64,000 nucleotides of DNA from Saccharopolyspora rectivirgula DSM 43747 (GTDB lineage Bacteria > Actinomycetota > Actinomycetes > Mycobacteriales > Pseudonocardiaceae): the NCBI RefSeq assembly GCF_000497205.1, contig NZ_AYJW01000001.1, positions 1 through 64,000 on the forward strand, in the 5' to 3' direction. Shown piece after piece: positions 1 to 7,299 of the stretch. Below the pieces are notes generated by a model, which was not told the origin of the DNA, did not search any database, and saw only the letters and a program-made list of their open reading frames with translations. The position numbers and the translations under genes are program-made. Within the stretch, counting starts at the first letter, position 1. The number at the start of each line of letters is the position of its first letter.

Positions 1-143
1 CCCTCGTGCGTCTCACCGAGCTTGTGGGTGATGCCTGTGTAGAACAGGATCCGCTCGGTTGTGGTGGTCTTGCCCGCATCGATGTGGGCCATGATGCCGA
101 TGTTGCGGACCTTGGTCAGGTCAGTCAGCACGTCGCGTGCCAC
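1..143 (-). CDS. fusA: Elongation factor G, N-terminal fragment (runs off the window)
   Basis: Only the first 47 codons lie in the window; the gene continues past position 1. The translation begins GTG and soon reaches the P-loop [15 protein letters not shown], the G1 motif of the translational GTPase EF-G, which drives ribosomal translocation. A purine-rich GGGGAAG lies about 8 nt before the GTG and supports this start. It is the third gene after rpsL and rpsG on the same strand, the standard str operon order, and is presumably co-transcribed with them across a 75-nt gap. Nothing can be said about the GTPase switch regions or later domains, which are outside the window. Confidence 0.95.
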   Translation of the reverse strand, partial: MARDVLTDLTKVRNIGIMAHIDAGKTTTTERILFYTGITHKLGETHE

Positions 144-218
144 GAGTTTCTTCCCCGTTCCTACAGCAGGTGCAAGCTGTCGAATCGGTGAGCCGAGGCG
201 GGCATTGCCGACCCGACG

Positions 219-689
219 TCACCAGCGGTAGTGCGCGAAGGCCCGGTTGGACTCCGCCATCTTGTGAGTGTCTTCGCGCTTCTTGACGCTCGCGCCGAGA
301 CCGTTGCTCGCGTCCAGCAGTTCGTTCATCAAGCGCTCGACCATGGTCTTCTCCCGGCGCTGGCGGGCATAGGTGACCAACCACCGCATCGCCAGCGTCG
401 TCGAACGGCCCGGACGGACCTCGATCGGCACCTGGTAGGTCGCGCCACCGACGCGGCGGCTGCGGACTTCCAGGGTCGGCTTCACGTTGTCCAGGGCGCG
501 CTTGAGCGTCACGATCGGATCGGTGCCGGTCTTCTCCCGGCAGCCTTCCAACGCCGCGTAAACGATCCGCTCTGCCAGCGAACGCTTGCCGTCCACCAGC
601 ACTTTGTTCACCAGCTGGGTGACCAGAGGCGAACCGTACACGGGATCAGCACTCAGCGGCCGCTTCGGGGCCGGACCCTTCCGGGGCAT
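219..689 (-). CDS. rpsG: 30S ribosomal protein S7
   Basis: Encodes a 156-residue S7, the usual actinobacterial length. S7 binds the 3' major domain of 16S rRNA and nucleates assembly of the small-subunit head. The start [10 protein letters not shown] and the block [13 protein letters not shown] are typical of the family, and the C-terminus ends AFAHYRW. Its ATG overlaps the rpsL stop codon by one base (TAATG), so translation is very likely coupled to rpsL. No sequence anomalies are visible. Identity is certain from sequence and context. Confidence 0.98.
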   Translation of the reverse strand: MPRKGPAPKRPLSADPVYGSPLVTQLVNKVLVDGKRSLAERIVYAALEGCREKTGTDPIVTLKRALDNVKPTLEVRSRRVGGATYQVPIEVRPGRSTTLAMRWLVTYARQRREKTMVERLMNELLDASNGLGASVKKREDTHKMAESNRAFAHYRW

Positions 690-1063
690 TAGCTCTTCTC
701 CTTCTTCGCGCCGTACCGGCTGCGGGCCTGCTTGCGGTTCTTCACACCCTGCGTGTCAGCGGAACCGCGGATGATCTTGTAGCGCACACCGGGGAGGTCC
801 TTCACACGGCCGCCACGAACGAGCACGATCGAGTGCTCCTGCAGGTTGTGGCCCTCACCCGGGATGTAGGCCGTGACCTCGATGCCACTGGTGAGCTTGA
901 CACGAGCGACCTTGCGCAGTGCCGAGTTGGGCTTCTTCGGAGTGGTGGTGTACACGCGGGTGCACACACCACGCCGCTGCGGGCTCCCCTTGAGCGCCGC
1001 ACTCTTGGTCTTCGCGACCTTGTCCTGGCGGCCCTTTCGGACCAGCTGCTGGATGGTGGGCAT
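689..1063 (-). CDS. rpsL: 30S ribosomal protein S12
   Basis: A 124-residue S12, the decoding-centre protein, starting [12 protein letters not shown] longer in-frame reading upstream is not supported because this start and length match the family exactly. The two lysines that are the classical streptomycin-resistance positions, Lys43 (in [10 protein letters not shown]) and Lys88 (in GGRVKDLPG), are both the sensitive wild-type residues. First gene of rpsL-rpsG-fusA; the stop overlaps the rpsG ATG. A promoter is visible about 310 nt upstream of the start, leaving a long leader. Confidence 0.98.
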   Translation of the reverse strand: MPTIQQLVRKGRQDKVAKTKSAALKGSPQRRGVCTRVYTTTPKKPNSALRKVARVKLTSGIEVTAYIPGEGHNLQEHSIVLVRGGRVKDLPGVRYKIIRGSADTQGVKNRKQARSRYGAKKEKS

Positions 1064-1381
1064 GGACCGGCTTTCTGTCAGCGTTCGCGTCTTTACGGGT
1101 ACTCGTCCAAGCAGCGCTCGTTCGAGCTTCTGTGCCCCTGGCGTCGAGCACCTGTCAGGCACTGTGTTCAGGACTCCCCCGCGCCCCGAGGTCGGGCGTG
1201 TCGCCCACTCCCCGGACTTGCGGCGCCGTGGCGTCCCGATCGGGAAGGACCCCAGCGGGCTGGCAGGAGGAGTTCCACACGCCGCTCGGCGCTGCCGTGA
1301 CCGACAAACGAGAAATCTCGCCCTCGGCCTCGTCATGCACGGGCATGCGGATCGACCCGATGGGGTCGGGTCCGATAAATA

Positions 1382-1411
1382 AAGATACCTGCCCCGTTCT
1401 CAGAGGGTCAA
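1382..1411 (-). promoter_or_regulatory. Probable rpsL operon promoter
   Basis: On the minus strand, TTGACC (1411-1406) and TATCTT (1387-1382) are separated by 18 nt, a good match to the principal sigma factor consensus. Transcription would start near 1375 and give an rpsL leader of about 310 nt. The -35 hexamer is embedded in an inverted repeat. Assigned by eye only. Confidence 0.5.
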
Positions 1412-1430
1412 AACGGGGGTCGGTTTGACC
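1406..1430. repeat. Inverted repeat over the rpsL -35 element
   Basis: GGTCAAA (1406-1412) and TTTGACC (1424-1430) form perfect 7-bp arms around an 11-nt spacer. One arm contains the -35 hexamer of the predicted rpsL promoter, so a dimeric protein bound here would be placed to compete with RNA polymerase. The binder is unknown. Confidence 0.45.
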
Positions 1431-1529
1431 TGCTGATCTTCCGAACACCCGCTGCCCAGCGGGTCTGTCGAGCGCATCTCGTGTTACCCCAACACTGTAC
1501 CCGCGCGCGCAACCCCGGCCGACGACGAC

Positions 1530-1674
1530 GGTGCCCGACGACTTCCAACTGCGCGAGCCAGCTGCCGGCCACCGGGTCCTGACCCGACCGCGGCAGCACG
1601 CCGGCGATCCCGGCATCCACCTGCTCGCGGTCCAGATCGAACGCACCGCTCCGGGATGCCGCGGCGTCCGGTGA
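1530..1674 (-). pseudogene. Short remnant of coding sequence, possibly ADP-ribosylglycohydrolase-like
   Basis: Between a TGA at 1677-1675 and roughly 1530 one minus-strand frame reads like real protein, with strong G/C at third codon positions (for example AFDLDREQVDAGIAGVLP, then DPVAGSWLAQLEVVG). Past about 1530 codon bias decays although the frame stays open to 1408. There is no start codon with a ribosome-binding site. The segment DPVAGSWLAQLEVV loosely resembles the LPVDWLAGLELREVV segment near the C-terminus of the ADP-ribosylglycohydrolase-like domains next door. It may be the end of another decayed copy, but the match is short. Confidence 0.3.
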
Positions 1675-1707
1675 TCATGGTAACCGGCGGGCTGCTGCGG
1701 CAGTGCG

Positions 1708-1740
1708 GCGACGCGGCCCCGGAACCCGGGGCCGCGTCGC
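1708..1740 (-). terminator. Hairpin after the tandem ADP-ribosylglycohydrolase gene
   Basis: A perfect 15-bp stem, GCGACGCGGCCCCGG pairing with its complement around a 3-nt AAC loop, lies about 90 nt past the stop at 1832. No U-tract follows, as is common for actinobacterial terminators. Confidence 0.6.
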
Positions 1741-1831
1741 GCAGTTCCAGGCCATGCCCACCAACCGACCCCGCGCAGCAGCACCGACGACCTCGCGCAG
1801 GCCCGGGTGCCGGCGGAGGGCGCCCCGCGGA

Positions 1832-4800
1832 TCACCGGTGCTCGTCTCGCAGCGGTCCATCGGGCACTGCTGTTCCGAACCGGCGCGGGGCCGGCTTCGG
1901 AGCCGGGAACTCGTGCACCGATTCCGGGTCGACCGCCGGCAGCACCTGGGTGGCTTCTTCCTGGGCCTCGCCACCCCCGGCACCCGCGGTCCCCGCATCC
2001 GGCGCACCCCCGGTCTCCTCGGCGTGGACCGCTGCACCGCCGGTGCCGTGCGCCCGCACCGGGTAGCGGTCCCGCCATTCCGCATCGTCCGGGGAGTCCG
2101 TCTCCTCCTGCCCGCTCCGGAACGCTCCGCGGCCGAACTCGGCGAGGCAGTCCAGCGCCATGCGCTCGACGACCTCCCGCAGCTCCAACCCGGCCAGCCA
2201 ATCCACGGGCAGGGCCCGCACCCCGTGCAGGGCGCCCACGATGTTCCCGCAAACCGCGCTGGCCGCATCGCCGTCAGCTGCCCAGTCGGCCGAAGCCTTC
2301 AGGGCGAGCTGCAGATCGTCCCCCGCGGCCAACGTGGTGCAGACCGCTGCCGCCAGCGCCCCCGCACCGGTGTCGGGAGTGCCGAGCACTTCCGCGGCCT
2401 GCTCCGGCGAACCGCGTTCGGCGAGCTCGACCGCGGCTTTCAACCGGGTGGTCGTGCCTTCGTGCCCCGGCCAGGTCTCCAGCACCTGCAGGGCGAGCCA
2501 CACGCCGTCGTCGAGCCCCCGACCGAGCAGGGCTTGCTGCACGATCACCGCGAGCGCCCCGGCCGGCAGGTGCCCGTCGGGGTGGCCGTGGGTCAGCGCG
2601 GCGACCCGGGTGGCGAGTTGGAAGACCTCGGCGGGGTCGGCGGAGTACAACGCCACCGGGGCGACCCGCACCAGCCCGCCGTTGCCGGCGGAATCGTTGA
2701 CCGGCTCGGTCGGCGTGCCGGTCGGACGCCCCTCGGCGAAACGAGCGAGCTCTTGCCGCGCCGCTCCGTCGGAGATGCGGCTGCGGAACAGTTCCGGGAC
2801 CCCCACCAGCCAGCCGTCGGGTGCGGGGAAGTCGTCCCGGAAGGGCCCGGCGGCCGATGGCCACGGCACGCCCTGGGTGTGCAGCCATCGCTGGTAGGCG
2901 AGCTGGATCTGGGGCAGCGGGTCTTCCGCGCCGAACAACCGCCTCGCCATGCTGCCGCGGATCAGACCTTCGGCGGTGAACAGCGACAGCTGGGTCTTGT
3001 CGCTGAGCTCTCCGTCGTGCACGTCCGAGCTGCCCCGCTGCGCGGTGGTCGCCATCCCGAGCGCGTCGCCGAGGGCACCGCCGAGGAAGCAGCCGAGGAC
3101 CCGCTCGGGCAAGGACGGCGCAGACCGCCGGTCGTCCTCCTGCTTGGCGTGCCCGCCTCGGACCGAAGCCGGGGAGGCCTCGGGCTCGGGCAGTTCGGGG
3201 AACTCCAGCGCGGTGTCAGCGACGTGCTGCTCGGTGGCCGTCCCGGGCTCGCCCAGGTCCCCGTGCGCTGCCGTGGTGGTCTGCTCCGGTTCGGGCAGCG
3301 CGGGTTCGGTGAACCAGCCCGGTTCCTCGGCTGGGGGCTCGGGATCGTCACCGGAGGCCGGCTCGGCCGAGGCCACCTGCCCCGCGGGCTCGTTTCCGTC
3401 CGGCTCGGCGGCGGGCTCGGGGTCCGCGGTGGACTGCTCCACGAGCGGCTCGGGGGCTCCCGGCGTGGCGGCCTGCTCCCCAACGGGTTCTGGCTCGCCC
3501 TGCGGAACGAGCCCGGCGCCGTCCGGCTCGGTGGGCAGCTCCGCGGCGAGCACCGGTTCCGACCCGGCATCGGCGGGTTCGGCGGGGTCTTCCCGCCGGT
3601 CCGCGTCCGCTGGGGACACCGGCTCGAAGTCGTCCGGTTCCGGGGCGGGCTCCTCCGCTTCCGCCTCGGTCGACTTCGGCTCGACCGGTTCGGGCACCGC
3701 TCCCGGGAGCGGGCCGGACAACTCGTGCTCCGCCGCAGCCCCGAGGCCCGGTTCGGCCGAGTCCGTCGGCTGTGCTGCCGGTTCGACCACTTCTTCCGCG
3801 GCAGGCCCCGATCCGTCCGAACCCGTCGGCTGCGCCGCTGGCTCGGGCACCTCAGCCACCGCGGAGTCCGGCCCGAGCTCCGCAACCGGTTCTGCCGGTG
3901 CCTCCACCTGCGGGGCTTCCGACTCCTCCTCTTCTGGAGCTGCCGGCGCTCCCGCCTCCGGGGTTCCGGGGTCGCTGACCGGCGCGGCGGCGACCCCGTC
4001 CTCGACCGGTTCGGCCAGCTCGCTCGGTCGCGGTGCGGTGGGTTCGGCTTCCTCCGCCGGGGCGGCTCCTTCGGCTTCCTCGACGGGGGCGACTTCTTCC
4101 ACCGCCGGCTCTTCGTCCGGTTCCCGGACGGGAGCGGTGGTCTCGTCCTCGACGGGCGCTGCGGGCTGCGAGTCGCCTTCCTGGTCCGCTCGCTCGTGCG
4201 GATCGGGTTCCGGCACCACCGGTTGCGGCGCGGTCGGCTCGCCGCTGGCGAGGAGGGCGGTGTCGCCGTCCACCGGCACCGGGATGGGGCCGGTGGTCTC
4301 CGCCGGGGTCTCCTCGGGAACCGACGGGAAGGCGGGCGCGGCCACTTCGCCGGCCGGATCAGGCGCCGCCGACTGCGGGGCCTGCACCGCAGCGGACGGC
4401 GGTTCGCCCACCGCGGCCTCGGTTTCCGGGCGGATGAGCGGCAGCACGGTGGTCTGCTCCGCCTGGCTGTCCGCAGTGCTGTGCTGGCGGCCGCGGGCCG
4501 GGGCGGCCGGCTGCGGCGCGTACCGCTGCGCCCACTGCGGCGGGGCGAACGCCTCACCGGCGTCCCGGCACAAGGTCTCGACGACCTGCCGCAGCTCCAG
4601 CTGCTGCAACCAGGCCTGCGGGATCGCGCCGACCCCGTAGAGAGCACCGGCGAGTTGCCCGGCGAGCGCTCCGCTGACGCAGCTGTCCGCGGAGTGGTTG
4701 ATCGCCACGCGGACCGCGTCGACGAAGTTGCGCGTGCTGCCGACGGCGGCCAGCGCTATTCCCAGCTCCCCCGGTTTCGCCTCCACGTCGAATTCCACGT

Positions 4801-5644
4801 CCACGTCGGCGGGGGTGAGCCGACGGCCGCTCCGCCCGACGAACATCGCCGCGTGCACGGTCCGGCGAACATCCGCGGGGACCCCGTTGACCTGGTACGC
4901 GACGCCGAGGCGGTGCTGCTCGGTGGCGGTGACCGCGTCCCACAGCGGGATGCCGCGGATCAACTGGGCCAGCACGTCGGCGTGGAACCCGGCGGCGCCG
5001 ACGGCGTTGGGCCCGGAGGTGAACAGGTGGGCGATGCTCGCCCCGGCGGCGTAGACCGCTTCCGGCCGGTTCGACCACACCATCACCGGCGCGACCCACG
5101 CCGCGAAGTCGGCGTTGCCGTCCCGGTCGTGCACCGGGCGCACCGCGTCGCCGGACAGCGGCGGCTGCGTGGCCATCCGGCCGATCATCGGCAGCTGCTG
5201 TCCGGTGGGGTTGCGGGTGGAGTACAGCTCGCCGCGGTTCAGCAGCCAACCGGTGGGCTCGGGCTCGGTCCGCAGGAAGGCCGACATCGCGTACTGCCAC
5301 GGCACGCCCTGGGTGTGCAGCCAACGCAGGTAGTTCACCATCGCGAACCAGGTGGGCAGCCACTGCGCGGTGGGCGCGGAGTTCGCCGCCCTGGCCCGCA
5401 GCAAAGCGTCCATTGTGAACGCGACGAGCTGGGTGACCTCGCTGGAGCCGCCGGGGCGGCCGTACACCGGCACGTAGTCACCAAGGCCGCCCGGTCCGAA
5501 TCTGCGTTGGATCTCGCGGCTTTCCAGGTGCCGCACACCGGTGCCGAGAGCATCACCGACGGCGCCGCCGAGCAGAGCGCCGCGGAACCGCTCGGTCCAC
5601 GACAACTGGGGCGCGCCGGGACCGCCTTGCTGACCGTTCGTCAT
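1832..5644 (-). CDS. Tandem ADP-ribosylglycohydrolase-like protein with degenerate metal sites
   Basis: A 1270-residue protein built from two ADP-ribosylglycohydrolase (DraG/ADPRH) folds, about residues 15-375 and 845-1165, joined by a roughly 470-residue linker rich in Pro, Glu, Ala and Ser. Domain 1 opens FRGALLGGAVGDALG and domain 2 ERVLGCFLGGALGDALG, the hallmark N-terminal motif. The family normally removes ADP-ribose using two metals held by a (T/S)DDT motif and a late GDTD motif. Here the first is SSEVTQ (67-72) in domain 1 and SDKTQ in domain 2, and the late motif is NHSADS and ADGDAAS, so both sites look impaired. The start ATG has GAGGAG 10 nt upstream; the open frame continues further 5' but without a better signal. 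A decayed third domain lies immediately upstream. Function is unknown; a binding or immunity role is inference. Confidence 0.8.
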   Translation of the reverse strand: MTNGQQGGPGAPQLSWTERFRGALLGGAVGDALGTGVRHLESREIQRRFGPGGLGDYVPVYGRPGGSSEVTQLVAFTMDALLRARAANSAPTAQWLPTWFAMVNYLRWLHTQGVPWQYAMSAFLRTEPEPTGWLLNRGELYSTRNPTGQQLPMIGRMATQPPLSGDAVRPVHDRDGNADFAAWVAPVMVWSNRPEAVYAAGASIAHLFTSGPNAVGAAGFHADVLAQLIRGIPLWDAVTATEQHRLGVAYQVNGVPADVRRTVHAAMFVGRSGRRLTPADVDVEFDVEAKPGELGIALAAVGSTRNFVDAVRVAINHSADSCVSGALAGQLAGALYGVGAIPQAWLQQLELRQVVETLCRDAGEAFAPPQWAQRYAPQPAAPARGRQHSTADSQAEQTTVLPLIRPETEAAVGEPPSAAVQAPQSAAPDPAGEVAAPAFPSVPEETPAETTGPIPVPVDGDTALLASGEPTAPQPVVPEPDPHERADQEGDSQPAAPVEDETTAPVREPDEEPAVEEVAPVEEAEGAAPAEEAEPTAPRPSELAEPVEDGVAAAPVSDPGTPEAGAPAAPEEEESEAPQVEAPAEPVAELGPDSAVAEVPEPAAQPTGSDGSGPAAEEVVEPAAQPTDSAEPGLGAAAEHELSGPLPGAVPEPVEPKSTEAEAEEPAPEPDDFEPVSPADADRREDPAEPADAGSEPVLAAELPTEPDGAGLVPQGEPEPVGEQAATPGAPEPLVEQSTADPEPAAEPDGNEPAGQVASAEPASGDDPEPPAEEPGWFTEPALPEPEQTTTAAHGDLGEPGTATEQHVADTALEFPELPEPEASPASVRGGHAKQEDDRRSAPSLPERVLGCFLGGALGDALGMATTAQRGSSDVHDGELSDKTQLSLFTAEGLIRGSMARRLFGAEDPLPQIQLAYQRWLHTQGVPWPSAAGPFRDDFPAPDGWLVGVPELFRSRISDGAARQELARFAEGRPTGTPTEPVNDSAGNGGLVRVAPVALYSADPAEVFQLATRVAALTHGHPDGHLPAGALAVIVQQALLGRGLDDGVWLALQVLETWPGHEGTTTRLKAAVELAERGSPEQAAEVLGTPDTGAGALAAAVCTTLAAGDDLQLALKASADWAADGDAASAVCGNIVGALHGVRALPVDWLAGLELREVVERMALDCLAEFGRGAFRSGQEETDSPDDAEWRDRYPVRAHGTGGAAVHAEETGGAPDAGTAGAGGGEAQEEATQVLPAVDPESVHEFPAPKPAPRRFGTAVPDGPLRDEHR

Positions 5645-5658
5645 CGCCGATGTTCTCC

Positions 5659-5945
5659 TCACCAGGCGGGATACCGCTTTGCCCAGGCCGGACGCGCCGG
5701 CGGGTGGGGACTGGGCCCGGCCAGCACCTCTCCGGCCGGGTTTCCGGTCACCTCGCGCAGTTCCAGCTGCTGCGACCAACGCTGCGGGAGGCCCGAGCCC
5801 CGCACTGGGCTCCAGCAATGTTGCCGCACACCGTTCCGGCGGCATCGGAGCACCCCGAGCGGTCGATCGCAGCAGCAGCTCGTCCAGCAGGTTCGGTGCG
5901 CCCAGGACCGCGCGCAGCTGCGGCGGGAGCTCCTCCCCGCGACCG
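5659..5945 (-). pseudogene. Frameshifted ADP-ribosylglycohydrolase domain remnant
   Basis: Reading the minus strand downstream from about 5945, homology to the neighbouring domains passes through three frames: LRAVLGAPNLLDELLLRSTA, then SDAAGTVCGNIAGAQCGARA (frame open to 5748), then RWSQQLELREVTGNPAGEVL and finally PAWAKRYPAW before a stop at 5659. These pieces line up in order with the last ~80 residues of domain 1 of the intact gene (NHSADS..., WLQQLELRQVVETL, WAQRYAP). At least two frameshifts therefore break it. Only the C-terminal end of a domain remains; nothing recognisable is seen further 5'. It could alternatively be read as sequencing error, but the N-terminal two thirds are absent too. 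Confidence 0.6.
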
Positions 5946-6261
5946 GGGACTGGGGACGGCCGGTGCTGTGGCGCGGTCCCCGCTCTCCGATCGGCCGAGC
6001 TGCTGCGCTGAGCGCTCGGAGCCGCTCTCCGCAGCACGCCCGGGAAAACGGCCGGGGCCGGTTGAGCGGTGCAGTTCCGCGACAGCTGGCGCACGACCAC
6101 CGGGAGCGCGCCGGGGAGGAGACGTCCGCGGTGACCGCTCGGTGAACCCTACAGTCCACTGTGGCATGTCAGCGAGGGGTGATCCGCTGGGCGGACGGAC
6201 TCCGGCCCGCCCCTTCGCCCCGCACCTCGCACCAGGCCCGATCGGGCCGCGAGCGGACCGC
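5946..6261. other. Non-coding stretch between the remnant and the EspC-like gene
   Basis: No credible gene is seen. ORFs in this stretch are out of frame with each other and have no family features. One small palindrome, ACAGT-CC-ACTGT, sits near 6150. This may be the eroded 5' part of the pseudogene at 5659-5945 or the promoter region of the tandem gene. Confidence 0.4.
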
Positions 6262-6570
6262 TCACGCCTGCAATCTCCGGAACGCATCGCTGTTGCCCTC
6301 GTCCACCGTCCGGTACTCGTCCGCGGCGGCTCGCACGTTCTCCGCGGTCTCCCGCATGGCTTCAGCGGCCCTCTTCAGGGCTTCCACGCCCTGCTTCTCA
6401 ACGGGGTCCAGCATCCAGGCGAACGGCCGGCAGAGGATGCCGTAGGCGTCGTTGTCCAAAGTGACCTGCTGAGCCGCTTCGACCGCCGTGCCGATCCGAT
6501 CCGCCACACCATCCACTTTGGAGGCATGGGTGTGCAGGTCGTCGGGTGCGATTCTCACCTGGTCAGGCAT
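6262..6570 (-). CDS. EspC-like type VII secretion-associated small protein
   Basis: A 102-residue, almost entirely helical, acidic protein starting MPDQVRIAPDDLHTHASKVD. The pattern (V-x-(I/V)-x-P-x-x-L, helix, central turn, helix, C-terminal ADEYRTVDEGN) is that of the EspC/ESX-1 secretion-associated family of small helical-hairpin proteins related to WXG100 substrates. A canonical WXG is not obvious; the central turn reads AYGILCRPF. It lies 32 nt after a YbaB-like gene, a pairing often seen in Pseudonocardiaceae. No ESX machinery genes are in the window, so any export would depend on a system encoded elsewhere. Shine-Dalgarno match is weak. Confidence 0.65.
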   Translation of the reverse strand: MPDQVRIAPDDLHTHASKVDGVADRIGTAVEAAQQVTLDNDAYGILCRPFAWMLDPVEKQGVEALKRAAEAMRETAENVRAAADEYRTVDEGNSDAFRRLQA

Positions 6571-6602
6571 GGCTCGAAATCCCGCCGGATCCCGGCGCCG
6601 GC

Positions 6603-7148
6603 TCAGCGCAGGAACGACTGATCGCTGAAGTCCTCGTCATCGTCGTCGAAGTCGTCCGGCCTGCGGCGCTGAGGACCGCTGCGCCGCGCATCGGGAGCGG
6701 ACTGCTCGACGTCCTCCTGCTCGTCGAACCCGATCTCCTGCGGACCGGAGTAGCGTTGCGCACCGTCGTCCTGCTCCTCCGGGGGCTGCGGGAACGCCTC
6801 CCGCGCCTTGCCGAGCACGTGCTGCACAGCGGAGTCTTCCAGCCCGACCGTGCTGGCCGCTGCCTCCTGCATCAGCTCCGGGAGCTTGGCCTGGGCCTTC
6901 TGCACAGTGCGCATGATCTCGGAGGCCAGCGCGGACATCGAGCGGTTGGCCGCGCTGTCGGAGAGCTGCAGGTCCTGCAGGATGCCGTTCGACCCCACGG
7001 TCACCTGCACCGCACCGTCCTGGGAGGACTCGGTGACCGTGATCGACTGGATCGCAGCCTGCATTTGGCCGAACTTCTCGGCCTTTTCGGTGGCACGCTG
7101 CTGCCACTCGCGAACCATCCGTTCAGCAGCGCTGAGGTCGTCAGGCAC
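6603..7148 (-). CDS. YbaB/EbfC-family nucleoid-associated-like protein
   Basis: About 181 residues. The central part (ERMVREWQQRATEKAEKFGQ, then SITVTESSQDGAVQVTVGSNG and LQDLQLSD) follows the YbaB/EbfC plan: an N-terminal helix, three strands and a C-terminal helix. A highly charged tail follows, with a run of Asp around DDFDDDDEDFSDQ. I chose the GTG at 7148 because GGGGGA lies 6 nt upstream; an in-frame GTG at 7181 has no ribosome-binding site. Standalone YbaB proteins bind DNA next to recR; this variant, paired with an EspC-like gene, probably serves a type VII-associated cassette, which is inference. Divergent from the MocR gene. Confidence 0.7.
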   Translation of the reverse strand: MPDDLSAAERMVREWQQRATEKAEKFGQMQAAIQSITVTESSQDGAVQVTVGSNGILQDLQLSDSAANRSMSALASEIMRTVQKAQAKLPELMQEAAASTVGLEDSAVQHVLGKAREAFPQPPEEQDDGAQRYSGPQEIGFDEQEDVEQSAPDARRSGPQRRRPDDFDDDDEDFSDQSFLR

Positions 7149-7214
7149 GACATCCCCCGCACGGAGCAGATCGGCGGACACCGGAAAGCTATCACCGGCA
7201 TCCGGCTACCAACA

Positions 7215-7226
7215 GCAGAGCTCTGC
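7215..7226. promoter_or_regulatory. 12-bp palindrome in the ybaB-like/MocR divergent region
   Basis: GCAGAGCTCTGC is self-complementary over its full 12 bp. It lies in the 151-nt divergent region about 75 nt before the MocR start, beside a second inverted repeat, and is a candidate operator. Confidence 0.35.
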
Positions 7227-7230
7227 GTTC

Positions 7231-7249
7231 ATGATGCAGTTAACATCAT
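7231..7249. promoter_or_regulatory. Inverted repeat, candidate MocR operator
   Basis: ATGATG (7231-7236) and CATCAT (7244-7249) flank a 7-nt spacer, CAGTTAA, in an AT-rich patch about 50 nt before the MocR gene. MocR regulators often bind their own divergent promoter region, so this is a likely target. Confidence 0.4.
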
Positions 7250-7299
7250 CTGGCAAGTTCACCGCGGAACCAAGGGGAAATTTCGGTATCGTCCGCGGT

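Larger units (their letters stand above)
1064..1831. other. Intergenic stretch upstream of rpsL
   Basis: This 768-nt stretch holds the rpsL leader and promoter (1382-1411), a short open stretch that looks like decayed coding DNA (about 1530-1674) and a long hairpin serving the convergent end of the gene at 1832. Between 1064 and 1380 there is no convincing gene; open frames there lack start signals and have no family-like content. Two base-paired elements, at 1406-1430 and 1708-1740, are described separately. Confidence 0.6.

Noticed and set aside
1703-6145. A 1480-residue plus-strand ORF opposite the tandem hydrolase gene
   Set aside because: It is Arg/Gly/Pro-rich shadow coding opposite a real gene with clear family motifs and a ribosome-binding site.
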